From Clostridiales bacterium (GTDB lineage Bacteria; Bacillota; Clostridia; Oscillospirales; Oscillospiraceae): a stretch of DNA of 27,591 nt. A model generated the notes under the pieces. That model saw nothing but the letters and a program-made list of their open reading frames with translations. It did not search any database and had not been told where the DNA came from. Below are positions 7,569 through 15,462 of the stretch, in pieces (within the stretch, counting starts at the first letter, position 1; the number at the start of each line of letters is the position of its first letter). The DNA lies in NCBI GenBank assembly GCA_004553545.1, contig SFLD01000025.1, positions 1-27,591 of the forward strand, read 5' to 3'. The translations under genes were made by a program, and so were the position numbers.

Positions 7569-8425
7569 GCGACAACGCACTGGAACTGCGGCATGTCAGC
7601 CGCTGCCTGGGGGATTTCGAACTCCGGGACGTAAATTTGACCTTGCCCAAGGGCTGTATCCTGGGTCTCGTGGGCGAGAACGGGGCCGGCAAGTCCACCA
7701 CCATCCGCCTTCTCACCGGGGAGCTGCGGCCGGACAGCGGCACGGTCTCGGTGCTGGACGCAGAGCCCGGCAGCCCGGACTTCCGCTCCGTGAAGGAGCG
7801 CCTGGGCGTGGTGCTGGACGACGCCTGGTTCCCGGAGATCCTGAACGCCCGGCAGGTGGGGACCATGATGGCCATGACCTATGAGAGCTGGGACGCGGAG
7901 CTCTATGAGAGCTATCTTGCCCGCTTCGCCCTGCCCAGGGAGAAGAACTTCAAGGACTACTCCCGGGGCATGCGGATGAAGCTGGCCATCGCCGTGGCCC
8001 TGGCCCACCGGCCGGAGGTCCTGCTGCTGGACGAGGCCACGGCGGGCCTGGACCCCATCGTCCGGGACGAGGTGCTGGAGATATTCCGGGAGTTCAGCGA
8101 GGCGGAGGACCACGCCATCCTGATCTCCTCCCACATTTTGAGCGATCTCGAGAAGCTCTGTGACTACATCGCCTTCCTCCACCAGGGCAAACTCCTCTTC
8201 TGTCAGGAGAAGGACCGCCTGCTGGAGACCTACGGTCTCTTTGTGGGTACCCGGCAGCAGGCGGAGGAACTGGCGGAGGACGCCGTCCTTGCCCGGGAGG
8301 ACAGCGGCTTCGGCGGCGTCCGGGCCATCGTCCGCCGGGATGCCGTGCCCGCCTGCCTGCCGCTGGAGAAGCCCACGGTGGAGGACATCATCCTGGCCAT
8401 GGTGAGAAAGGAGCAGAAACGATGA
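7565..8425 (+). CDS. ABC transporter ATP-binding protein (YtrB-like)
   Basis: This 286-residue ATPase drives the membrane protein encoded next. The Walker A motif GENGAGKST is at 37-45, the signature region is degenerate (YSRGM, about 132-136), Walker B LLLDE ends at E157 with a following D-loop (GLDP), and the H-loop histidine is H190 (ILISSH). The C-terminal 90 residues are a variable extension common in this family. The start is set by the ATGA overlap with the GntR stop. The family exports or removes small molecules, lipids or peptides, and the link to a YtrA-like regulator suggests an inducible resistance role. The substrate cannot be told. Confidence 0.93.
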   Translation: MSDNALELRHVSRCLGDFELRDVNLTLPKGCILGLVGENGAGKSTTIRLLTGELRPDSGTVSVLDAEPGSPDFRSVKERLGVVLDDAWFPEILNARQVGTMMAMTYESWDAELYESYLARFALPREKNFKDYSRGMRMKLAIAVALAHRPEVLLLDEATAGLDPIVRDEVLEIFREFSEAEDHAILISSHILSDLEKLCDYIAFLHQGKLLFCQEKDRLLETYGLFVGTRQQAEELAEDAVLAREDSGFGGVRAIVRRDAVPACLPLEKPTVEDIILAMVRKEQKR

Positions 8426-9030
8426 AGGCACTTCTCTATAAGGACGCCATGGTGCTCTGGAAGCAGATGAAGCTCATGCTCCTGCTGATCCTGATCTTTG
8501 CCGTTATCCCCAGCGAGTTTCAGAATACCTTCGCCGTGCTCTACGCCGCCCTGCTGCCCTACAGCGCCCTGGCCTATGACGAGCGCAGTCGCTGGGACCG
8601 GATGGCCGCCGCCATGCCCTACTCCGCCCGGGACATCGTGACGGAGAAATATGTCTTCGGCTGGATCGCCGCGCTGGGGACCCTGGCGCTGACCCTTGTC
8701 CTTCGGCTGGTGAGCCAGTATCTCCTCCATCTGGGGGAGGGGGCCTCGGCGGAGATGCTGCTGATGGCCTTCTTCGGGAGCCTCATCGCCATGGCGGTGA
8801 CGCTGCCGATGATGTTCCGCTTCGGCGTGGAGAAGGGGCGGCTTGCCATGTTGCTGCTCATCGGCCTTATCTGCGGCGGGGCGGCGGGCGTCGCCGGGAT
8901 GGAGACCTTCGCCGTGGGCTCCGTTCAGAACCTTCCCGTGCTGCTGCTGGCGGCGGCCCTGGCCATTGCCGTCAACGCTGTGTCCCTCCCCATCGCCGTC
9001 CGCTGCTACGCCGCCCGGGAGAAACGGTAA
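8422..9030 (+). CDS. ABC-2 type permease subunit
   Basis: This 202-residue membrane protein has about six hydrophobic segments (near 17-30, 34-51, 78-101, 111-132, 141-160 and 171-193). The cytoplasmic loop YDERSRWDRMAAAMPYSAR (52-70) followed by VTEKY is the signature of the ABC2_membrane_5 (PF13346) family, which pairs with YtrB-like ATPases. It overlaps the ATPase gene by four bases (ATGA), showing translational coupling. The transporter is probably two ATPases plus two of these subunits. A hairpin 38 bases after the stop ends the operon. Confidence 0.88.
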   Translation: MKALLYKDAMVLWKQMKLMLLLILIFAVIPSEFQNTFAVLYAALLPYSALAYDERSRWDRMAAAMPYSARDIVTEKYVFGWIAALGTLALTLVLRLVSQYLLHLGEGASAEMLLMAFFGSLIAMAVTLPMMFRFGVEKGRLAMLLLIGLICGGAAGVAGMETFAVGSVQNLPVLLLAAALAIAVNAVSLPIAVRCYAAREKR

Positions 9031-9068
9031 CGGTCAATATCTTCGCCAAAACTATCATTATACTGATG

Positions 9069-9104
9069 GAATGCCCCGGTTTTCTGCGGAAAGCCGGGGC
9101 ATTC
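9069..9104 (+). terminator. Terminator-like hairpin after the ABC operon
   Basis: GAATGCCCCGG (9069-9079) pairs with CCGGGGCATTC (9094-9104), an 11-bp perfect stem. Only a short pyrimidine-rich tail (TCCTTG) follows, so termination may be partial. Confidence 0.6.
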
Positions 9105-9107
9105 TCC

Positions 9108-9137
9108 TTGCGAAGGGAAGGCCGGTCGTGGTAGAAT
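9108..9137 (+). promoter_or_regulatory. Possible promoter of the esterase gene
   Basis: TTGCGA (9108-9113) and TAGAAT (9132-9137) are 18 bases apart, about 38 bases before the esterase start. This is a moderate match to sigma-A. Confidence 0.45.
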
Positions 9138-9174
9138 AGAGAAAAACGAATGGACAGGAAAGGGGCGCGGGACC

Positions 9175-10083
9175 ATGTTTGAGGGAATGATCCGCCGGCA
9201 GACGGCCAAGCAGGAGCGGCAGCTGGAGGCCTGGATGACGAAACGGCAGCGGGAGCACGCCCTGCCGGGGGATGTGACCATGACGCCGGATGTCCCCTGC
9301 GGGCAGGGGCAGCGAATGGACGTGTTCCGGCCAAAGGACGCCGAAGGCGTCCTGCCGGTGCTGGTGGACCTCCACGGCGGCGGCTTCCTGCTGGGAAAGA
9401 AAGAGGTGAACCGCCTCTTCTGCGCCGACATGGCGAAGCGGGGGTTCCTGGTCTTCTGCCCGGAGTATCCCCTGGCCCCGGAGGCGGACCTCTTCGCCAT
9501 CCTGCGCTCGCTGACGGCTTCGCTCGATGACATCGCCAAAAAGCTGCCGGAGTACGGCGGCGACCCGGAGCGCTTCTTCCTCTGCGGGGACAGCGCCGGG
9601 GCCTGGCTCTGCGTCTATCTCGCCGCCCTGCAGGGCTCCCCGGCCCTCCGGGAGGCGGCGGGGGTAGCCGGGAGCCGCCTGCCCATCCGGGCCATCGGCC
9701 TCCAGAGCGGCATGTTCTACACCACGAAAAGGGATAAGATCGGTCTCTTCCTGCCGCCCAGCATCTATGGGAAGGACTGGAAGAGCCACCCCTTCCGGCC
9801 CTACATGGACCCGGAGCATCCGGAGATCCTGCGGGCCCTGCCGCCCTGCTTCCTCACCACCTCCGCCGGGGACTTCCTCCGGGGGTACAGCCGCCAGTTC
9901 GCCGCTGCCCTGAAGAGGGCGGGCGTGGACCACGCGTTCCAGGGCTTCCTGGCGAAGTCGCTGCCCCACGCCTTCGCCGCCATGCTGCCGGAGCGGGAGG
10001 AGTGCCGCCAGGTCAACGACGCCATGGCCGCCTGGTTCCTGCAAAAGGTCGAAAAAACGGCCAAAAACGACAACGGAGAGTAA
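9175..10083 (+). CDS. Alpha/beta hydrolase, hormone-sensitive-lipase type esterase
   Basis: This 302-residue protein is of normal length for the HSL (family IV) esterase/acetyl-hydrolase group. The oxyanion-hole motif HGGG is at 67-70, the nucleophile elbow GDSAG at 138-142 (S140), and the probable acid and base are D233 (TSAGDF) and H265 (LPHAF), which completes the triad. There is no signal peptide, so it should act in the cytoplasm on short-chain acyl or acetyl esters. AGGAAAGG lies upstream of the ATG. It stands alone between two terminators. The substrate is not predictable; relatives deacetylate xylan fragments, sterols or xenobiotics. Confidence 0.88.
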   Translation: MFEGMIRRQTAKQERQLEAWMTKRQREHALPGDVTMTPDVPCGQGQRMDVFRPKDAEGVLPVLVDLHGGGFLLGKKEVNRLFCADMAKRGFLVFCPEYPLAPEADLFAILRSLTASLDDIAKKLPEYGGDPERFFLCGDSAGAWLCVYLAALQGSPALREAAGVAGSRLPIRAIGLQSGMFYTTKRDKIGLFLPPSIYGKDWKSHPFRPYMDPEHPEILRALPPCFLTTSAGDFLRGYSRQFAAALKRAGVDHAFQGFLAKSLPHAFAAMLPEREECRQVNDAMAAWFLQKVEKTAKNDNGE

Positions 10084-10115
10084 TATTCGACAGAGATTCT
10101 ACGAAAAATAATAGA

Positions 10116-10149
10116 AAAGCGCCCCTGCCAACGGCAGGGGTGCTTTTTT
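10116..10149. terminator. Bidirectional terminator between convergent genes
   Basis: GCGCCCCTGCC (10119-10129) pairs with GGCAGGGGTGC (10133-10143) around a 3-base loop, with an A-run on the left and six Ts on the right. It serves the plus-strand esterase and the minus-strand HTH-membrane genes. The stop codon of the latter begins within the T-run. Confidence 0.9.
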
Positions 10150-11203
10150 CAGCTTGCGATCTTGCCCGCCTTCCGGCCCCGGAGGAGGGCGGCGGTGGCG
10201 ATCAGGGCGGCGGTGAGGGCCAGCCAGAGGAGGACGTCCGTCAGCTGCCAGAAGCCCAGGAGCAGGTCGTAGCAGTCCTGGCGGTACACGCCGTCCGGCC
10301 AGGCGCCGGTGTTGATCCGGGAGAGCACCAGCCGGTCCAGGCCGAAGCGCAGGACCGCTGCCGCCAGGAAGCCGCCCCAGACCCCAGTGAGCCGCCGTCC
10401 CGACCAGGGGAGGACCGCCTTCCGGCAGGCGAAAAGGCTCAAAGCCGCCAGCAGCAGGGCGCCGCAGAGGATCAGGAGCAGGGGGAAGTCCTCCCCCAGG
10501 GAGCCGTCCTGCAGGTCAGAGCGGAGCCAATGCCAGGGAATGCGCTGCCAGCGGGCCAGGGCCATCCACAGCCGCAGACCCAGAGGCAGGGCAGCCACGC
10601 CCGGCGCCGGAGCGTCAGCAGCAGGACGCCGCAGAGGAGGAAGGGCAGCCAGAGGGAGAAGCAAAGCCTCGCGGTCCGGGTCCGGAGCCAGAGAAGCGCC
10701 AGCATCCCGCAGCCGATGAGGATGCCGCCGAGGAGCCGCTGGGTATTCGCAGCGCTTTGGGGGATGGGCGGGTCCCCCGGCAGCTCCGGCAGGGAGAGGA
10801 GCAGGAGGTAGAGCCCGCCCAGCAGGGCTGGGAAGCTCAGGACCAGGGCGGGGAGGGCCAGCCAGCAGGCAAGCCACGGCAGGGCCAGGCCGATGCCCAG
10901 CAGGATGACGCCGGCCTTTCGGAGTCTCCGGGTCTGCTGGGGGTCCAGGGGAGCGAGGAAAAGGGTTTCCGGCAGGGGCGCCCGGGGCTTGGGAGGCTCC
11001 GGGGCGGCTTCGCCGCCCACCAGCGCGTCCAGGCTGATGTGGAAGAGCTCGCTGAGGCGGCGGAGCTTTTCCAGCTCCGGCACGCTGGCGTCGGTCTCCC
11101 ACTTGCTGATGGATTGGCGGGAGACGCCCAGGGCGTCCGCCAGGTCTCCCTGGGAGAGGCCCCGCTCCGTCCGGAGGCGGCAGATGTTCTGGCCTAAGGT
11201 CAT
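10149..11203 (-). pseudogene. HTH (XRE) membrane protein, frameshifted by a 5-bp duplication
   Basis: The N-terminus (MTLGQNICRLRTERGLSQGD, helix-turn-helix to about residue 65) is nearly identical to that of the upstream paralogue at 11220-12152 and is followed by several membrane segments. Near residue 198 the frame breaks at two tandem copies of GGCAG on the plus strand (10585-10594). Removing one copy joins the two frames exactly (...RRRAWLPLGLRLW...) and gives a 349-residue protein ending in LLRGRKAGKIAS, matching the paralogue's ALLRGRKA end. As it stands translation ends at 10472 after 243 residues. The ATG at 11203 has AAGGGAG upstream, and it starts 16 bases after its neighbour's stop, so the two form an operon. 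It could be a pseudogene, a phase-variable gene, or a sequencing error. Confidence 0.8.
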
Positions 11204-11219
11204 GGCAGGCTCCCTTCCG

Positions 11220-12152
11220 TCAGTGCGCGGCGGCGTTGGCCGCCTTCCGGCCCCGGAGGAGGGCGGCGGTCTTTACCAGCAGGAGGGCCAGGGCCGCCAG
11301 CAGGGCAATCTCCCAGAGGATGTTGGCGATGCTGTAGACCACGGCGGCGCTTTGGGTGTGATTCCCGGAGGAGAAGACCTTCATCGCCCAGGCGGCGAAG
11401 AGGAAGCGGTTCACCGCCCAGCGGCCGACGAGATAGAGGACCCAGAGCCCGGCATACTTCCCGATGTTCCGTTTCTCCCAGGGCAGGACCTGGTCCCGGA
11501 AGGAGCGCACCGTGCCGATCAGCAGCAGAAGGAGGAAGACCGCGATGGCCCAGGAGACGATCTGGGCCACATCGCTCCGGAAGACTGTGGAGGGAGCGCG
11601 GAAGATGTCCGTCCAGCGGATGCCGGCGGTAGCCCGGAGCCAGACGAGGTCCAGCAGTCCGCAGGCCCAGGCGCACCAGAGCCCTGTCCGGTGCCTGGCC
11701 GTCAGGCAGATGACGCCGCAGAGGAAGAGGGGAGAGGCGAAGAGGAGGCCCGCAAAGCCGTCGCCCAGCACTGCCAGCAGCAGAGTGAGGAGGGCACCGA
11801 AGCCCAGCAGCACCCAGCCCACCGTGCGGTTCATCTGCCGGTCCAGGGTGTGAAGGGATTCCTCCCACCCGCGGTTGGGGTCCTCCTCTTCGGCGGCAGA
11901 TCCTTCCGGAGCGGCGGGATCTGCCGGGGCGGAGGGCGGCGTCTCCAGGGAGCCGTCGGGGCCCTTCACCAGCTCGTCCAGCGTGATGTGGAAGAGTTCG
12001 CTGAGCCGCAGGAGCTTTTCCAGTTCCGGCACGCTGGCGTCGGTCTCCCACTTGCTGATGGACTGGCGGGAGACCTCCAGGGCGTCCGCCAGGTCCCCCT
12101 GGGAGAGGCCCCGCTCCGTCCGGAGACGGCAGATATTCTGTCCTAACGTCAT
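11220..12152 (-). CDS. HTH (XRE) domain fused to multi-pass membrane region
   Basis: This 310-residue protein has an N-terminal Cro/CI-type helix-turn-helix (about 1-65, with LSQGDLADALEVSRQSISKW and LSELFHITLDELV). A low-complexity acidic Pro/Ala linker follows (about 68-95), then two paired transmembrane segments (about 108-150) and further membrane spans to a cytoplasmic basic end (LLRGRKA). Such membrane-tethered regulators are common in gut clostridia but mostly uncharacterised; a role in sensing at the membrane is inference. The ATG at 12152 is chosen because AAAGGA precedes it by about 8 bases and it aligns with the paralogue's start. It is the first gene of a tandem pair with the frameshifted copy at 10149-11203. 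Confidence 0.85.
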   Translation of the reverse strand: MTLGQNICRLRTERGLSQGDLADALEVSRQSISKWETDASVPELEKLLRLSELFHITLDELVKGPDGSLETPPSAPADPAAPEGSAAEEEDPNRGWEESLHTLDRQMNRTVGWVLLGFGALLTLLLAVLGDGFAGLLFASPLFLCGVICLTARHRTGLWCAWACGLLDLVWLRATAGIRWTDIFRAPSTVFRSDVAQIVSWAIAVFLLLLLIGTVRSFRDQVLPWEKRNIGKYAGLWVLYLVGRWAVNRFLFAAWAMKVFSSGNHTQSAAVVYSIANILWEIALLAALALLLVKTAALLRGRKAANAAAH

Positions 12153-12378
12153 ATTCGGATTCCTTTCTGAGGTGATTCTCTTTTCTGATGTGTGATTCTC
12201 CCCGCTGCCGGGGCGACAGGGGAAGCATCTCTGTCGACAGGGAGGCGGCGCGTCCGCCCATAGTCTCACTCTAGCAGAAAACGGGCCAAAAGTCCACCAA
12301 GCGGCCTTGGAAAACTTAGCAACCAGCGGTTGCCGGCCGGAATTTTTCCCGCTTTCCCGGTACTTTCCGGGGAAAGGG

Positions 12379-12407
12379 TTTTCAAGCGGCGGAAAATTTG
12401 CTATACT
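12379..12407 (+). promoter_or_regulatory. Promoter of ymdB
   Basis: TTTTCA (12379-12384), a 17-base spacer and an extended -10 (TG-C-TATACT, 12399-12407) lie 55 bases before the ymdB start. Confidence 0.65.
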
Positions 12408-12461
12408 ACTCTTTCAAGGAATCAACATCCGGGCCCGGCCCGGCGGAAAGGGGAGAGACCC

Positions 12462-13235
12462 ATGCTTTACAACATCCTGGCGGTGGGCGACGTGGTGGGG
12501 GAGAACGGCCTTGCCCATCTGGAGCGCTGCCTGCGGCCCCTGCAGCGGCAGAAAGGCGTCCACTTCACCGTGGTCAACGGGGAGAACGCCGCCGGCGTGG
12601 GACTGGCGCCCCAGCAGGCCTGGCGGATCTATGACGCCGGGGCTGACGCCGTGACCCTGGGCAACCATACCTTCGGCAAGATGCAGATCACGGAGCTGCT
12701 GGAGGACGTCCCCTGGCTGCTGCGGCCCGCCAACTACACCGGCCGGGCGCCGGGCCGGGGCGTGGGGCTCTTTGACCTGGGGGCCGCGGAGATCCGGGTC
12801 ATCAACCTCATCGGCCGCTGTGACCTTGCCTGGGGGGCGGACAACCCCTTCACCAAAATGGACGCCATCCTGAAGGAGGGGAAGCCCACCTTCACGCTCG
12901 TGGACTTCCACGCCGAGGCCACCAGCGAGAAGCTGGCCATGGGCTACTATCTCGATGGCCGGGTCAGCGCCCTCTGGGGCACCCACACCCATGTCCCCAC
13001 GGCGGACGGACGGGTCCTGCCAAAGAGGACGGGCTACCAGACGGACCTCGGCATGTGCGGGGCGGTGGAGTCGGTCCTGGGCATCGAGCCCCGACAGAGC
13101 ATCGAGAGCTTTCTCGGCGGCCTTCCGGGCCGCTACCGCTCGGCGGAGGGGCCCTGCAAGCTGGAGGGCTGCCTCTTCACCCTGGACAGCGCCACCGGCC
13201 TCTGCACCGCTGTGGAGCGCCTGGACATCCGCTGA
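12462..13235 (+). CDS. ymdB: YmdB-family metallophosphoesterase
   Basis: This 257-residue protein is the size of YmdB/TIGR00282 proteins, dinuclear-metal enzymes that hydrolyse 2',3'-cyclic nucleotides and influence biofilm and motility decisions in Bacillus. All family motifs are present: GDVVG with D10, NGENAAG (39-45), GNH (67-69), DFHAE with H150, and GTHTHVPTAD (173-182) supplying H175 and H177. The TDLGMCG segment near 194-200 is also typical. The ATG at 12462 follows a GGGGAGAG ribosome-binding site and a well-placed promoter. It is followed by a hairpin and then by the deacylase-Nudix-nuclease group. The biochemical call is firm; its cellular role here is inferred from Bacillus. Confidence 0.95.
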   Translation: MLYNILAVGDVVGENGLAHLERCLRPLQRQKGVHFTVVNGENAAGVGLAPQQAWRIYDAGADAVTLGNHTFGKMQITELLEDVPWLLRPANYTGRAPGRGVGLFDLGAAEIRVINLIGRCDLAWGADNPFTKMDAILKEGKPTFTLVDFHAEATSEKLAMGYYLDGRVSALWGTHTHVPTADGRVLPKRTGYQTDLGMCGAVESVLGIEPRQSIESFLGGLPGRYRSAEGPCKLEGCLFTLDSATGLCTAVERLDIR

Positions 13236-13250
13236 GTGTCCCGCAGGGGA

Positions 13251-13278
13251 GGGCTCCCATTCGGCGGAAGGGGAGCCC
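13251..13278 (+). terminator. Hairpin after ymdB
   Basis: GGGCTCCC (13251-13258) pairs with GGGAGCCC (13271-13278) over a 12-base loop. No T-run follows. A TATAAT at 13297-13302 just downstream may start the next operon, although no good -35 box is seen for it. Confidence 0.45.
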
Positions 13279-13360
13279 GAACGGGCGGGGATACATTATA
13301 ATATATAAGGAGTAAAACGTTTTCGGAAACCGTCCCCCAAGGGGAGAGAAAGGAACGAGC

Positions 13361-13864
13361 ATGTCCATTGAAAAGGTGAGGGAGTACTTCCGGGGCTCCG
13401 GCATGGAGGAGCGCATCCGGGAGTTCCCGGTGTCCTCCGCCACGGTGGAGCTGGCGGCCAAGGCCGTGGGCGTGGAGCCCGGGCGCATCGCAAAATCCAT
13501 GAGCTTCCGGCTGGGGGAGGATGCCATCGTCATCGTGATGGCCGGGGATGCCCGGGTGGATAACGCCCGCTACAAGGCCCGGTTCCACGCGAAGGCGAAG
13601 ATGCTGCGCTTCGACGAGGCCCACACCCTGATCGGCCACGATCCCGGCGGCGTCTGCTCCTTCGCCCTGCCGGAGGGGGTACGGACCTATCTCGATGTCT
13701 CCCTCCGGCGCTTTGCCACGGTCTTTCCGGCGGCGGGCAGCGCCAACAGCGCCATCGAGATGACCTGCGAGGAGCTGGAGCGCTGCTCCAGCGGCTTTAC
13801 CGCCTGGGTGGATGTCTGCCGCGGCTGGCGGCCGGAGGAGAACGGAGAGGAGGGCGCGCAATGA
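13361..13864 (+). CDS. YbaK/EbsC-family aminoacyl-tRNA deacylase
   Basis: This 167-residue protein matches the YbaK/ProX family, free-standing editing enzymes that remove wrongly attached amino acids from tRNA (for example Cys or Ala from tRNA-Pro). The conserved lysine is K45 in the RIAKSM segment and the family loop is GHDPGGVC (92-99). Length and order of motifs are normal. AGAAAGGAAC precedes the ATG at 13361. The gene overlaps the Nudix gene by four bases, so the two are translationally coupled. Substrate specificity cannot be told from the sequence alone. Confidence 0.92.
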   Translation: MSIEKVREYFRGSGMEERIREFPVSSATVELAAKAVGVEPGRIAKSMSFRLGEDAIVIVMAGDARVDNARYKARFHAKAKMLRFDEAHTLIGHDPGGVCSFALPEGVRTYLDVSLRRFATVFPAAGSANSAIEMTCEELERCSSGFTAWVDVCRGWRPEENGEEGAQ

Positions 13865-14334
13865 CGGAGCATCACAAGTCCTATTCCGCGATCTTCCCCA
13901 TCCTCCTGCGGGAGGGCCCCGCGGGCCGGGAGGTGCTGCTGCATCTGCGGCAGAATACCGGCTATCAGGACGGCACCTGGGACATTGCCGGCAGCGGCCA
14001 TGTGGACGCGGGCGAGACCGCCCGCCAGGCCCTGGTCCGGGAGAGCCGGGAGGAGCTCCTTCTTTCGGCGGAGCCGGAGGACGCGGTCTTTGCCCACCTC
14101 TGCCACCGGCCGGAGAATGCGGATGGCCGCAGCTACTACGATATCTACTTCTTCCTGCCCCGCTACCGGGGGGAGCCTGCCATCGGCGAGCCGGAAAAGT
14201 GCGCGGAGCTCCGCTGGTTTTCGGTGGACGCCCTGCCGGAGAACATGCCCCCCACCCGGCGGGACGCGCTGCTGCACGCCCTGCGGGGGGAGCCTTACAG
14301 CGAGTATCCACCCCAGGGGGAAGGGAGAGTTTGA
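13861..14334 (+). CDS. Nudix hydrolase
   Basis: This 157-residue protein carries a clear Nudix box at 46-68: G46, E52 after five residues, then R60-E61 and E64-E65 as the metal ligands. One box position, the usual glycine near 67, is a leucine. The N-terminus (SYSAIFPILLR) and the LRWFSVDALPENMPP stretch are typical of the isopentenyl-diphosphate isomerase-like and MutT-like Nudix groups that hydrolyse nucleoside diphosphate derivatives. It starts in the ATGA overlap with the deacylase and ends one base before the nuclease start, so it is the middle gene of a compact operon. The substrate is unknown. Confidence 0.92.
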   Translation: MTEHHKSYSAIFPILLREGPAGREVLLHLRQNTGYQDGTWDIAGSGHVDAGETARQALVRESREELLLSAEPEDAVFAHLCHRPENADGRSYYDIYFFLPRYRGEPAIGEPEKCAELRWFSVDALPENMPPTRRDALLHALRGEPYSEYPPQGEGRV

Positions 14335-14335
14335 G

Positions 14336-15415
14336 ATGCTGAAATTCATTCACGCGGCGGACTTCCACCTGGACAGCGCCTTCGCCGCCCTGCCGCCGGA
14401 GAAGGCGGCGGAGCGCCGGAGGGAGCAGCGGGAGCTGCCGGGGCGGCTGGCGGAGGCCGTCCGGACCTGGGGAGCGGAGCTGGTGCTGCTCTCCGGCGAT
14501 CTCTTTGACGCCAAGCCCTACCCCGAGACGGTGGAGGCCGCGAAGGCCGCTCTGGCGGAGATGGCCGTGCCGGTCTTCCTGGCGCCGGGAAACCACGATT
14601 TCTATGGGCCGGACAGCCCCTACGCCGGGGACTGGCCGGGGAACGTCCACATCTTCCGGACATCCCGGATGGAGAGCGTCCCCCTGCCGGAGCTGGGGAT
14701 TACGGTCCACGGGGCGGCTTTCCTGGCCCCCACCCAGGAGGAAGGGTTGCTCCGGGGTTTCACCGCGCCGGAGGACGGCACGGTCCACATCGGCGTCCTC
14801 CACGGGGAGCTGGGGGAGACATCGGTCTACGACCCCGTCTCCCGGGAGGACATCGCCGCCAGCGGCCTTGCCTACCTGGCCCTGGGCCACGTCCATAAGC
14901 GGACGGAGCCGCTGCGCTTCGGCAGGACCACCGCGGCCTGGCCCGGCTGCCCGGAGGGCCGGGGCTTCGACGAGCTGGGGGAGAAGGGCTTCTACGCCGG
15001 CGTTCTGCAGGACGGCCAGTTGACGCTGCGCTTTGTGCCCCTGGGGAGGCACCGCTACTGGATCCTGCCGGTGGACATCACCGGGCGGGACGCGGCGGAG
15101 GCTGCTGCGGCGGCCCTGCCGGCCGGGGCGGAGGGGGACCTCTGCCGCATCCTCCTGCGGGGGGAGAGTTCCGGCGTGGACGAAAAGGCTCTGATGCAGC
15201 GCCTGGCTGGACGCTGCGCCTGGCTGGAGCTCCGGGACGAGACCACGCTGCCCCAGGACCTCTGGCAGCGGGCGGAGGAGGATTCCCTCCGGGGCCTCTT
15301 CCTCCGGCGGCTCCGGGGACAGCTGGAGACGGCGGAGACGGAGGCGGAGCGGGAGACCATCCGCCAGGCGGCCCGCTTCGGCCTCGCGGCCCTGGAGGGC
15401 CGGGATCTCAGCTGA
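14336..15415 (+). CDS. SbcD/YhaO-like DNA-repair metallophosphoesterase
   Basis: This 359-residue protein belongs to the Mre11/SbcD exonuclease group, closest in style to Bacillus YhaO. The metal ligands are present: D9 and H11 (DFHLD), D55 (GDLFD), N86-H87 (GNHD), H156 (LHGE) and H185/H187 (GHVHK). The C-terminal 110 residues form the usual capping and partner-binding region. The ATG at 14336 follows AAGGGAG and lies one base after the Nudix stop; an in-frame upstream extension is only overlap with that gene. YhaO normally sits beside YhaN, a large Rad50/SbcC-like ATPase, but the next gene here is asparaginase. The enzyme may act with a partner encoded elsewhere. Confidence 0.9.
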   Translation: MLKFIHAADFHLDSAFAALPPEKAAERRREQRELPGRLAEAVRTWGAELVLLSGDLFDAKPYPETVEAAKAALAEMAVPVFLAPGNHDFYGPDSPYAGDWPGNVHIFRTSRMESVPLPELGITVHGAAFLAPTQEEGLLRGFTAPEDGTVHIGVLHGELGETSVYDPVSREDIAASGLAYLALGHVHKRTEPLRFGRTTAAWPGCPEGRGFDELGEKGFYAGVLQDGQLTLRFVPLGRHRYWILPVDITGRDAAEAAAAALPAGAEGDLCRILLRGESSGVDEKALMQRLAGRCAWLELRDETTLPQDLWQRAEEDSLRGLFLRRLRGQLETAETEAERETIRQAARFGLAALEGRDLS

Positions 15416-15462
15416 GTGCCTTCCCCAAAAGGGAGGGTCATCATCAAAGGGAGGACAGACCT

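Noticed and set aside
13133..15052. Minus-strand open frame of 639 codons
   Set aside because: It lies opposite four well-supported genes (ymdB end, deacylase, Nudix, nuclease) and has no recognisable domain or start signal.
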